A stretch of 46,692 nt of DNA from the NCBI GenBank assembly GCA_944386485.1, contig CALXBG010000069.1, positions 1-46,692 of the forward strand. Direction: 5' to 3'. The notes below the pieces were generated by a model. That model was not told the DNA's origin. It worked only from the letters and a program-made list of their open reading frames with translations, and made no database searches. Positions 15,493 to 22,043 of this stretch are shown one piece after another; the first letter of the stretch is position 1, and each line of letters begins with the position of its first letter. The translations under genes and the position numbers were made by a program. The stretch is from an uncultured Pygmaiobacter sp. GTDB taxonomy: Bacteria > Bacillota > Clostridia > Oscillospirales > Ruminococcaceae.

Positions 15493-15717
15493 ATGAACAT
15501 TTCAGATAGAATCCAGAACCTACGCAAGGCGAAGGGGATCTCACAGGAGGAGCTTGCAGATCGAATCGGGGTTTCAAGACAGGCGGTTTCCAAGTGGGAG
15601 AGCGAACAGAGTACCCCGGATATCGACAAGGTCATCTTGCTCAGCGAGTATTTTGAAACCACCACCGATTACCTTTTAAAGGGAATTGAACCGGCCGGAG
15701 AAGAAAATAGAAGGTGA
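15493..15717 (+). CDS. XRE-family helix-turn-helix regulator
   Basis: The 74-residue protein is a single XRE/Cro-type DNA-binding domain. The helix-turn-helix is clear (ISQEELADRIGVSRQAVSKW), followed by the common SEYFETTTDYLLKG end. Such small regulators usually repress their own promoter. The ATG has AGGGGG about 9 bases upstream. It is six bases ahead of a frameshifted membrane-protein gene, the usual pairing for this regulator type in Clostridia, and the pair is probably one transcript. No sensor domain is attached. Confidence 0.85.
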   Translation: MNISDRIQNLRKAKGISQEELADRIGVSRQAVSKWESEQSTPDIDKVILLSEYFETTTDYLLKGIEPAGEENRR

Positions 15718-15723
15718 AGCGCA

Positions 15724-16124
15724 ATGGCCTTTTTTACGGCGGCAACCCTGCTCAATGCCATCGGGTTGATCGCGGCGCTTGCGATATGGATTGAGCGCCG
15801 GCAGGAATATGCGGTAGCAGTCGGGTTGGTGGCTATGCTGGCGGGTATCGGGGTTTTTTGCTGGGCCAGTTTGTCCCGAGGACGGACAGGGAAAAGGCAA
15901 AATGGTTTTTTGTCCAGTTCAATGTCTGGATTTTGCTGTTTATTCCACTCTCCTGTATCTGGAATCTGCTGGACGGTCTGCTCGGCGGCTATTCCGGCCA
16001 GCTCGCACCCATTCCGCTGCTCGGAAACTCCGTCATCACCTACGGCTTATTTTGGCTGTTCTATCTGGTTGTGTGCGGCTGCGTGACATTCTGGGCACAA
16101 AAACAAAAGAAGACGCCGCACTAA
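15724..16124 (+). pseudogene. small membrane protein paired with the XRE regulator, frameshifted
   Basis: From the ATG at 15724 the frame encodes two hydrophobic helices (LLNAIGLIAALAIW, VAMLAGIGVF) and then loses sense after a T6 run at 15854-15859. In the -1 frame the protein continues LGQFVPRTDREKAKWFF, then two more helices (VWILLFIPLSCIWNLL and YGLFWLFYLVVCGC), ending KQKKTPH at 16124. Adding one T to the run gives a continuous 133-residue four-helix protein. The paired XRE gene is intact. Because the break is at a homopolymer, a sequencing error is as likely as a real mutation. Confidence 0.65.
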
Positions 16125-16170
16125 CCAGGAAGTTGTTATCCCGGAAAGCAGCGGCATTAGAATACCAACA

Positions 16171-16219
16171 AAAAAGCACCTGCAAAATTTGCAAAATTTG
16201 CAGGCGCTTTTGTTTTTTG
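16171..16219. terminator. bidirectional terminator
   Basis: A stem CCTGCAAA/TTTGCAGG with flanking AAAAGC/GCTTTT arms surrounds an ATTTGCAAAA loop. T runs occur on both strands, so it can end the forward XRE unit and the reverse DUF1848 gene. Confidence 0.75.
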
Positions 16220-16247
16220 TAATACAACAAGCGATTTTAACGCGGAT

Positions 16248-17198
16248 TTATTTTGCCGAAAGCCGCAGCTGCTCCTCCCGGCAGGAGAACATGACACGGT
16301 CTCTGATGATGTCCTCCGGTAATACCTGGCCGGTGAGAAGCGGGGAGGCGGGGTCGTGTGCCTGGATATTGCGCGCGACGGATTTTGGGCTGTGGGTGGC
16401 GTAACAGTATCTGCAGCCGTGGCGGCAGCTGTCGTAGGCACCGATGTCAATGCTGGCCATGCAGCCACACTCCGGCCGCTGATTCTTGTCTTTTTCGAGC
16501 GTCAGCCGGGTTCCGGTGAGCTGCTCGAGCAGGGTCTGGTCGATACAATGGCCATGGGCGATACCGAACTGCTCAAGATCGATGCGTTCCGCGCAGGTCT
16601 CGAGAATAAGGTGGTGCCTGTTCGCGATGTCGGCCAGCCGCCGCGCCAGCTCGGTCATCTCCTTCTGGGTGAGTGGAGAAAAGCCCAAACCGTCCAGATT
16701 GGCCCGGGTGTTGCGGTAGAGGTCGACAAAGCTGATGACGCATTTGCGGGTATATCCCTCGAGGCGCCGCGCCAGCTGTTCAAAGTAGGTCAGATGGTAT
16801 TCCAAAGTGTACCGCGCCGTGAAGAGGATGGGGTCGTACCGCCAGATGACCCGCTCGGGGCCGATTCTGCGGGACAGCTGCTGAAAGGCGGGAAGGATCA
16901 CATCATTTTTGCTGGGGACGCCCGGTTCTACATCCTTTCCATAAGGGGTGAGGGAGAACTGAAAATAATAGGGGTAGGCCCGCAGCTCTTCAAGACGGAG
17001 CATTAGCGGCAGCGGATTTTTTGTCCAGAAGACAATGCCGTCCACCACCTCCGGTGACAGCGAGATCCGGCTGACCTGATGAAAGTTCATCGGATTGCGC
17101 ACGAGAAGATAGCCTTCCCGGACGCGGTTGCAAAACCAGTCCGGATAATAGGCGGGAAGATCGGTGCGGCGGCTGGCGCTGAGAATCAAAGACTTCAC
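16248..17198 (-). CDS. DUF1848 iron-sulfur protein
   Basis: The 316-residue product matches DUF1848. The family begins ISASRRTDIPAFY, and here the start reads LILSASRRTDLPAYYPDWF. A C-terminal cysteine cluster CGC...CRHGCRYCYA (about residues 250-270) suggests a 4Fe-4S cluster; the family is related to radical SAM enzymes of the DNA photoproduct lyase type, but no reaction is established. The GTG at 17198 fits the family start although its ribosome site is weak. An upstream TTG at 17243 would add 15 residues. It stands alone between two terminators and carries no membrane segment. Confidence 0.75.
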   Translation of the reverse strand: MKSLILSASRRTDLPAYYPDWFCNRVREGYLLVRNPMNFHQVSRISLSPEVVDGIVFWTKNPLPLMLRLEELRAYPYYFQFSLTPYGKDVEPGVPSKNDVILPAFQQLSRRIGPERVIWRYDPILFTARYTLEYHLTYFEQLARRLEGYTRKCVISFVDLYRNTRANLDGLGFSPLTQKEMTELARRLADIANRHHLILETCAERIDLEQFGIAHGHCIDQTLLEQLTGTRLTLEKDKNQRPECGCMASIDIGAYDSCRHGCRYCYATHSPKSVARNIQAHDPASPLLTGQVLPEDIIRDRVMFSCREEQLRLSAK

Positions 17199-17243
17199 CC
17201 CCGATGGAAAAAACGGATTGCTTTGAGAAAAGTTTAATACCAA

Positions 17244-17551
17244 AAGGGCGTGCAGGCAACACCCAAATCAGGAGGCAGAGCACCCCGCAAACGGCAAAAG
17301 GGGGGGGAAGGTATCTGCAAATGAACAATACAGGTAAAAATTAAACCCCATAACCACCAATTATAGAATTGCATTAAATATAAGTATTTGAAATCCATGC
17401 GGCTGTGGGGTACGCTAAGAACGAAGAAAAAGAAGGTCTTCAGGACAAACGAAGAAACTGACGGCGGGGCACCGCACGCCAGTATCCGCCGAAGGCTCTC
17501 AAACGCAGAGCAATAAAATCTTGAAACAACACCGGTGTTGGAGGATATAGT
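17244..17551 (+). other. intergenic region before DUF3737 with possible structured leader
   Basis: No gene is seen. An AT-rich part (17340-17400) may hold promoters for either side. The following GC-rich stretch can fold with GGCGG (17463-17467) pairing to CCGCC (17487-17491) around an inner GC-rich loop, with GCTCTCAAACGCAGAGC (17493-17509) as a second hairpin. It does not match a riboswitch I recognise. Confidence 0.3.
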
Positions 17552-18445
17552 ATGATGAAACTGGAAGATAAAACTTTTGACCAGGAGCGGGCTCTCTATG
17601 GCGCAAAAGAGCTGATGTTGAAAAACTGTTCCTTTGACGGTCCCGCCGACGGGGAGAGCGCTCTGAAAGAGTGTACCCACATCGAAGCGGAAGGATGCTT
17701 TTTTAATCTCCGGTATCCCTTTTGGCACGATGAGGGGCTGATTCTCCAAAATTGCACCCTCACTCCGCAATGCCGGACGGCTTTGTGGTATTCTCGGGAC
17801 ATTGAGATCCGGGATACAAAACTGCTGGGTATCAAGGCCCTGCGGGAGTGCCGGAACGCCCGGGTGGAAAATTGCCGGATCGACTCCCCGGAGTTCGGCT
17901 GGTATTCCCGCCATGTGACTATGGAGCACTCCACCGCGCAAAGTGAGTACTTCATGATGAAGTGTACCCACCTGCAGTTCCGGGACGTGAATTTCCAGGG
18001 AAAATACTCTTTCCAGTACATCGAGGACAGCCTTTTTGAAAATTGTATCTTTGATACCAAGGACGCCTTTTGGCATGCCAAAAATGTGGTGGTGCGAAAC
18101 TGCGTGGTAAAGGGGGAATACCTGGCCTGGTACTGCGAGAATGTCACCTTTGACCATTGCAGAATCCAGGGCACACAGCCCCTCTGTTACTGCAAGGGCC
18201 TGGTTTTGAAGGACTGTGAGATGGTGGATACCGATCTTGCCTTTGAGCGCAGTCAGGTTCAGGCTGCCCTCACCACTCCGGTGGTGAGCGTCAAAAACCC
18301 CCTGGAGGGCAGCCTGATTACCCTGCCCGGGGTAGGCGAGGTGATCCGGGATATCCCGGATGCCTTAGGTGAGGTGTGGGTGTCGGGTACCAGCGTCATC
18401 TGTGCGCTGGGTCAGCGTTCCCGCACCGAGGCGGTGGAAGCGTAG
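17552..18445 (+). CDS. DUF3737 right-handed beta-helix protein
   Basis: The 297-residue protein matches DUF3737. It consists of repeated short strands of the form 'VRNCVV', 'LKNCSF', 'ENCIFDTKDAFWHAKN', which build a pectate-lyase-like parallel beta helix. Trp/Tyr-Cys-rich turns such as FWHDEG, LWYSRD, YWCEN-like steps repeat along the length. There is no signal peptide, so it should be cytoplasmic. The function of the family is not established. GGAGG lies 7 bases before the ATG, and a strong terminator follows. A second ATG directly after the first is possible but would change only one residue. Confidence 0.8.
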   Translation: MMKLEDKTFDQERALYGAKELMLKNCSFDGPADGESALKECTHIEAEGCFFNLRYPFWHDEGLILQNCTLTPQCRTALWYSRDIEIRDTKLLGIKALRECRNARVENCRIDSPEFGWYSRHVTMEHSTAQSEYFMMKCTHLQFRDVNFQGKYSFQYIEDSLFENCIFDTKDAFWHAKNVVVRNCVVKGEYLAWYCENVTFDHCRIQGTQPLCYCKGLVLKDCEMVDTDLAFERSQVQAALTTPVVSVKNPLEGSLITLPGVGEVIRDIPDALGEVWVSGTSVICALGQRSRTEAVEA

Positions 18446-18507
18446 CGGGATACAGCGCCCTTCGCTCGGATTATCGGTGATGCCGAGAAACGGTTTTGAA
18501 TAAGAAA

Positions 18508-18540
18508 GATGCGGGCCGGTCTGGCCCGCATCTTTTTTTG
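18508..18540 (+). terminator. terminator of the DUF3737 gene
   Basis: A perfect ten-base stem (GATGCGGGCC / GGCCCGCATC) with a five-base loop is followed by seven T residues. Confidence 0.9.
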
Positions 18541-18592
18541 TCTTTGCTTAACCCGAAAGGCGCTGTCTTGCCAAAGATCAAAAGCCAGCGCT

Positions 18593-18967
18593 TTACAATA
18601 GCGCATTGTCAATCAACCGTGCCAGCGCAAAGAGATCCGCACCGCTGACCATCTCAAAGGTGACCATTCCAAGACCGGGGAACCACAGCCGCATCTCGCT
18701 GTCAAAATCCAATACCCCGGCCGATTCGACCGAATATGCCTGGATTCGGCTATAGGGTAAAACGACAATATCTTTTTTCTTTCCGGTAATGCCCTGGGTG
18801 TTTACCGCGATCACTCGTCGGTCGGTAAAGACGATCGCGTCCCGAATCCCCTGATACTGCTGCCGGATCGTTTCACCGGGAGCAAGAAGCGCAGCGAGCT
18901 GTTCGCCGAGACGGGGGTCGCTGCTCGGGCGCAGCTTGAGAAATGCCATATTTTCAAAATCGGTCAC
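18593..18967 (-). CDS. bacterial PH-domain protein (bPH_1 type)
   Basis: The 124-residue protein fits the bacterial pleckstrin-homology family. It has the typical order of LAPGETIRQQYQGIRDAIVFTDRRVIAV, TGKKKDIVVLPYSRI, and SVESAGVLDFDSEMRLW. The function of this family is poorly known; members may bind proteins or lipids. The GTG at 18967 overlaps the bile salt hydrolase stop as GTGA and has AAAGGA upstream, so the two genes are translationally coupled. An ATG at 18949 is an alternative start. Its coupling to a bile enzyme is the only functional hint. Confidence 0.75.
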   Translation of the reverse strand: MTDFENMAFLKLRPSSDPRLGEQLAALLAPGETIRQQYQGIRDAIVFTDRRVIAVNTQGITGKKKDIVVLPYSRIQAYSVESAGVLDFDSEMRLWFPGLGMVTFEMVSGADLFALARLIDNALL

Positions 18968-19953
18968 TGGGGATCCTTTCCACCGACAAACAGAATGTCG
19001 GGCTTACGCTCGAGGGGAAAGGCGGCAAGGGCGCTGCCGCGGCAGGCCTCCTCGGTCAGCTGTACCGCGCAGGGGCGGCTGTTGGTATAGGTCTTGTAGT
19101 AGTAGATCAGTTTCTGTGCATCGATGCAGCAGGAGTAGATGGTCAGATCCGGCTTTCCCTCGGGGGTGATAACCGAGCCGCGCACCATTGCGATTGCGTC
19201 CATGATGTGGAAGAACTGCACCGCGTTTTCGGCGCTGTCCTCCCCGAACAGCGCATGGGATTTCAAGAAGCAGGCGCGCACAAAGCGGGACATCGGGGAC
19301 CAGTCACCCGGCAGGCCGACCGCGCCCATTCCCTGGCCATAGGGCTGCAGCGGCAGGTCGGGGGCAAAGGTGTTTTCCGGCTGACGGGGCGAGAGCCCCT
19401 GGTACAGATTCAGATGCATCATCTGGAATGGGAAGGGCGGATTGTTGGTCAGTACACCCGCGGGATTGTCGTACAGTTTGAGTCCCTCGGCCGTCGGCTC
19501 CGCTGTAATCGAGCCGGTGGCGTCGGCGATATGCCAGTGCAGCGGCGCGAGCGGGTAGGAGGGAGAGAAGGGGATTGCGGTGATCCGCAGCCCCTCGAGC
19601 ACCCGGCGAGCCTGTTGCAGATTGGCGCAGCCGCCCAGAATCAGCGGGATCAGTTCATAAGGGGTAATGCAGGCCTCGGTGCCGGTGTCGTCCGGGAAAT
19701 AGACCGCGTTGCCGGGAAAGTTCAGCCCAGCCATATACAGCCCCTTCTCATTTACCGCCTCGGCATACAGCGGGGTATTGGCCGCGACGGTCGCCATTCC
19801 GATCAGGGCAAAGTGGTGTTCCATGACAGGACGGTGGTGAAAATGGAAGGGATATTCACGCGGGGTGATGACGACCTGTTCGCCAAACGAGGTTTCAAGG
19901 TCGAGGTTGCGTCCGTACAGGGCGGGGTTGGAAAAAGCAATGCTGGTGCACAT
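18964..19953 (-). CDS. bsh: choloylglycine hydrolase family (bile salt hydrolase/penicillin V acylase)
   Basis: The 329-residue protein is an Ntn-hydrolase of the choloylglycine hydrolase family, which cleaves the amide bond of conjugated bile salts or penicillin V. Cys2 directly follows the initiator Met and would become the N-terminal nucleophile. Arg15 and Asp18 (YGRNLDLE), the Asn of GLNFPGNA, the Asn in LTNNPPF and the Arg in PMSRFVR fit the other active-site positions. No signal peptide is present, so it is cytoplasmic as usual in Gram-positive bacteria. The ATG follows AAGGAGG. Upstream is a Crp/Fnr-like palindrome at -41.5, which suggests activation by the nearby regulator. Bile salts are the more likely substrate in a gut species, but penicillin acylase activity cannot be excluded. 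Confidence 0.8.
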   Translation of the reverse strand: MCTSIAFSNPALYGRNLDLETSFGEQVVITPREYPFHFHHRPVMEHHFALIGMATVAANTPLYAEAVNEKGLYMAGLNFPGNAVYFPDDTGTEACITPYELIPLILGGCANLQQARRVLEGLRITAIPFSPSYPLAPLHWHIADATGSITAEPTAEGLKLYDNPAGVLTNNPPFPFQMMHLNLYQGLSPRQPENTFAPDLPLQPYGQGMGAVGLPGDWSPMSRFVRACFLKSHALFGEDSAENAVQFFHIMDAIAMVRGSVITPEGKPDLTIYSCCIDAQKLIYYYKTYTNSRPCAVQLTEEACRGSALAAFPLERKPDILFVGGKDPQ

Positions 19954-19994
19954 AAAAATCGTTCCTCCTTAAAGCGGTGATTTACCGTACCTTT

Positions 19995-20036
19995 ATCATA
20001 TCCCTTTTTGGGACCGGCATCGGTTGTTCCGACAAC
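19995..20036 (-). promoter_or_regulatory. bile salt hydrolase promoter with Crp/Fnr-like site at -41.5
   Basis: On the reverse strand TATGAT (20000-19995) would place the start near 19988. The inverted repeat GTTGTTCCGACAAC (20023-20036) is centred exactly 41.5 bases upstream, the class II activator position, and no good -35 is present. Confidence 0.55.
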
Positions 20037-20079
20037 GAAAATGAAAAATTCTGCCGGTTTTACAAAAAATGATCGCCTG

Positions 20080-20122
20080 CGTTGTTTGAAACACCGATTA
20101 TCCTTTGCCGGTGCGGTATGCT
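20080..20122 (+). promoter_or_regulatory. HdeD-like gene promoter with Crp/Fnr-like site at -41
   Basis: The palindrome CGTTGTTTGAAACACCG (20080-20096, centre 20088) precedes TATGCT (20117-20122). With a start near 20129 the centre is at -41. The same 17-mer occurs at 21653-21669. Confidence 0.6.
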
Positions 20123-20270
20123 GGAACTGCGCGGTAGGAATAAGAAATTCTTTTTCGGGCAGCGGACAATCAGTCCGCGGCTCTACCGTGTGCCACCGGC
20201 TCCGGTACAGGAGCTGTCTCACGTTCTTGCCACAGGGCATGGATCCCGCAACCTTCAAGGAGAATCGCAT

Positions 20271-20873
20271 ATGAACAAACCCACACCGCTTTCCCCCGCA
20301 GCACCGCAGCAAACCGCCGCCGAGCGTGGCGGTACATTGATCGGCGTCGGCGCCGGCCTCGTTATGATCGGCATTAGGGCATTGGCCCTTTTCAAACCGC
20401 TGCTGGCCGGTATCTCGCTGGGCTATCTTATCACTATGGGGCTCGGCATTTACGGTGCCGCGCAGATCGCCGCCTATCTCAGGGAACCAGCAGCTGCGCG
20501 GGATGGCGGCGCACTTGCCTCCGGGCTGACACTTGCAATACTGAGTTTATTTGCGCTCTGGGCCTCGCTCCAAACGCCGCTGGGCCTTGTCGGTATGCTG
20601 ACCGGGCTTGCAGTCGCCAGCGCTTTCTTTGCACTACTGCAGGGGCTGGGCCGAATCGTCGCCTTTTCTCAGCAGCAAAATGACCGAGCCGAGGGGGGCG
20701 GCTGGATACTCGCAGACGGGGTACTCAACCTTCTGCTCGGCTTTGCCATTCTGGTTACTCCGCTGGCGGGCTGGTTCGCCATCAGCACGGTATGGGGAAT
20801 CTACCTCGGCGTTTCCGGTCTCGCGCTGATTGCACAGACCCTCGCCGCCCGGCGCGGCAGGGAACGGGTATGA
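20271..20873 (+). CDS. HdeD-like (DUF308) membrane protein
   Basis: The 200-residue protein has about six membrane helices in three pairs (for example LIGVGAGLVMIGIRALALF, LASGLTLAILSLFALWA, ILADGVLNLLLGFAILVTP). The pattern of repeated G-x3-L/I-G-x3 helices is that of HdeD/DUF308 proteins, which are linked to acid resistance in enterobacteria. Here a protective membrane role is only inferred. AAGGAG lies 9 bases before the ATG at 20271. The leader is about 140 bases long. Its 3' end meets the convergent Crp/Fnr gene with a single base between stops. A -41 Crp-like site suggests it belongs with the bile salt hydrolase regulon. Confidence 0.8.
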   Translation: MNKPTPLSPAAPQQTAAERGGTLIGVGAGLVMIGIRALALFKPLLAGISLGYLITMGLGIYGAAQIAAYLREPAAARDGGALASGLTLAILSLFALWASLQTPLGLVGMLTGLAVASAFFALLQGLGRIVAFSQQQNDRAEGGGWILADGVLNLLLGFAILVTPLAGWFAISTVWGIYLGVSGLALIAQTLAARRGRERV

Positions 20874-20874
20874 C

Positions 20875-21585
20875 CTATTCGCCCTCGTTGGGATCGGGCT
20901 CGTCCTCGGTAATCGGCATCTCAACGAGCAGTTCAAACCGGCTCTTGTCAAACTTCAAAAGTCCTTCGTCCCGCATCCGGCACAGCTCGTTGGACATCGC
21001 GCTGCGATCCACAAACAAGAAGTCGGCCAAATCCTGCCGGTTGAGTGGAATGGCAAAGGTGCGACTGCCGGCTTTGTGGTACTGTGCCGAGAGATAGTCC
21101 TGCAACCGGTCGCGGGTAGAGCGGCGCACGCTGTCCTCCAGCTTGCGGGTCAGATACTGCCCCTTTCGGGCGACTGCCAGCGTCAGGTTCTGCAGAAAGC
21201 GAATCTGGGTGGGGGCGGTGAGGACATTTTCCCGCAGCAACTGGTCGACGCTGAGAAATAAAATCTCGGTTTTTTCCGCCGCCGTGATGCTCACATGCAG
21301 ACGATAGCGTCCCACCGCATTCAGTTCGCCGAGGGTGTCACCCGCACCCAGCAGATCCATCAGATTGTGGTTGCCCTCGCTGTCGGTATGGGCAAGATGA
21401 ACGCTGCCGGACAAAATCACCCCGATCTGGGGGAATTCGTCTCCATCCTGCGCGATTACTGCGCGCTTTTCATAGGCCTTGATCCGGGGAGACATCGTTT
21501 CGACTACCGCCCGGATCTCCTCTTCGCTCAGGCTGCGAAACAGGATGCTTTTTTGCAGAATCTGCAATACAGCCAACGATTCCAT
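20875..21585 (-). CDS. Crp/Fnr-family transcription regulator
   Basis: The 236-residue protein has an N-terminal cyclic-nucleotide-binding-like beta roll (GVILSGSVHLAHTDSEGNHNLMDLLGAGDTLGEL, about 50-90), a long dimer helix, and a C-terminal winged helix (LNRQDLADFLFVDRSAMSNELCRMRDEGLL). The only cysteine is in the recognition region, so there is no Fnr iron-sulfur cluster, and the ligand is unknown. AAAGGAGG precedes the ATG at 21585. Palindromes of Crp type flank the gene and sit at -41 upstream of the bile salt hydrolase, HdeD-like and small permease-remnant genes, so it is the likely activator of all three. Its own promoter has strong consensus boxes and looks constitutive. Confidence 0.85.
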   Translation of the reverse strand: MESLAVLQILQKSILFRSLSEEEIRAVVETMSPRIKAYEKRAVIAQDGDEFPQIGVILSGSVHLAHTDSEGNHNLMDLLGAGDTLGELNAVGRYRLHVSITAAEKTEILFLSVDQLLRENVLTAPTQIRFLQNLTLAVARKGQYLTRKLEDSVRRSTRDRLQDYLSAQYHKAGSRTFAIPLNRQDLADFLFVDRSAMSNELCRMRDEGLLKFDKSRFELLVEMPITEDEPDPNEGE

Positions 21586-21610
21586 CCTAACGCCTCCTTT
21601 TTCTGCTTTC

Positions 21611-21639
21611 ATTATAAGGCGCAAGCTGTCCGTTGACAA
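21611..21639 (-). promoter_or_regulatory. promoter of the Crp/Fnr regulator gene
   Basis: On the reverse strand TTGTCA (21639-21634) and TATAAT (21616-21611) are spaced 17 bases apart. The Crp-like site at 21653-21669 lies just upstream, centred near -57 for this promoter. Confidence 0.75.
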
Positions 21640-21652
21640 GAATTCCCTGTTT

Positions 21653-21695
21653 CGTTGTTTGAAACACCGACCCTGCCGCTCTAAGGTGGTAGGAT
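21653..21695 (+). promoter_or_regulatory. second Crp/Fnr-like site and forward promoter
   Basis: The 17-mer palindrome seen at 20080-20096 is repeated exactly (21653-21669, centre 21661). The hexamer TAGGAT at 21690-21695 has the same offset from the centre as in the other two promoters, giving a site at -41. Confidence 0.5.
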
Positions 21696-21763
21696 GAGAT
21701 TACACCAAAGCGGCTGCCGCGCATTGTGGCGGCACAGCGCCTTGTATTAAAGGAGGAAGTTTT

Positions 21764-21977
21764 ATGTTTCAATTTTTCTGGGTTCGCGCCGCGTCGGTTT
21801 GGATCGCCGCGCTTTATGCCGCAATGGGAGCTTTACCTCATCCACCCCGTGGTGGATCGGCTGCTGCGTCGGGTTTCTCCGGCAGCCGCCGTTCCCATCG
21901 CCCTGCTGCTCACAGCGCTGTTGGCTGTTGATTTTATCGCGGCGCTGCATAAAGTGACCCCGGCTTCAACCGGATGA
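21764..21977 (+). pseudogene. short, frameshifted permease-like remnant
   Basis: AAAGGAGG and an ATG at 21764 open a frame MFQFFWVRAASVWIAALYAAM that loses sense near GGG at 21826-21828. From there the +1 frame reads ELYLIHPVVDRLLRRV, a helix VPIALLLTALLAVDFIAAL, and ends at 21977. Removing one G gives a 70-residue protein. It resembles the C-terminal end of the CmpB-type putative ABC transporter permease family (PF06541), which has a similar 'lIHP..vrLLrr' and terminal 'aD' helix, but far too short. It may be a remnant, or a small membrane protein with a sequence error. A Crp-like promoter lies upstream. Confidence 0.45.
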
Positions 21978-22043
21978 CGCCCCATGAGGGCAAACAAGAC
22001 ACGCAGCAGGGTCGCCCTGCCCGAGCGAAAGGAACCACAGAAT

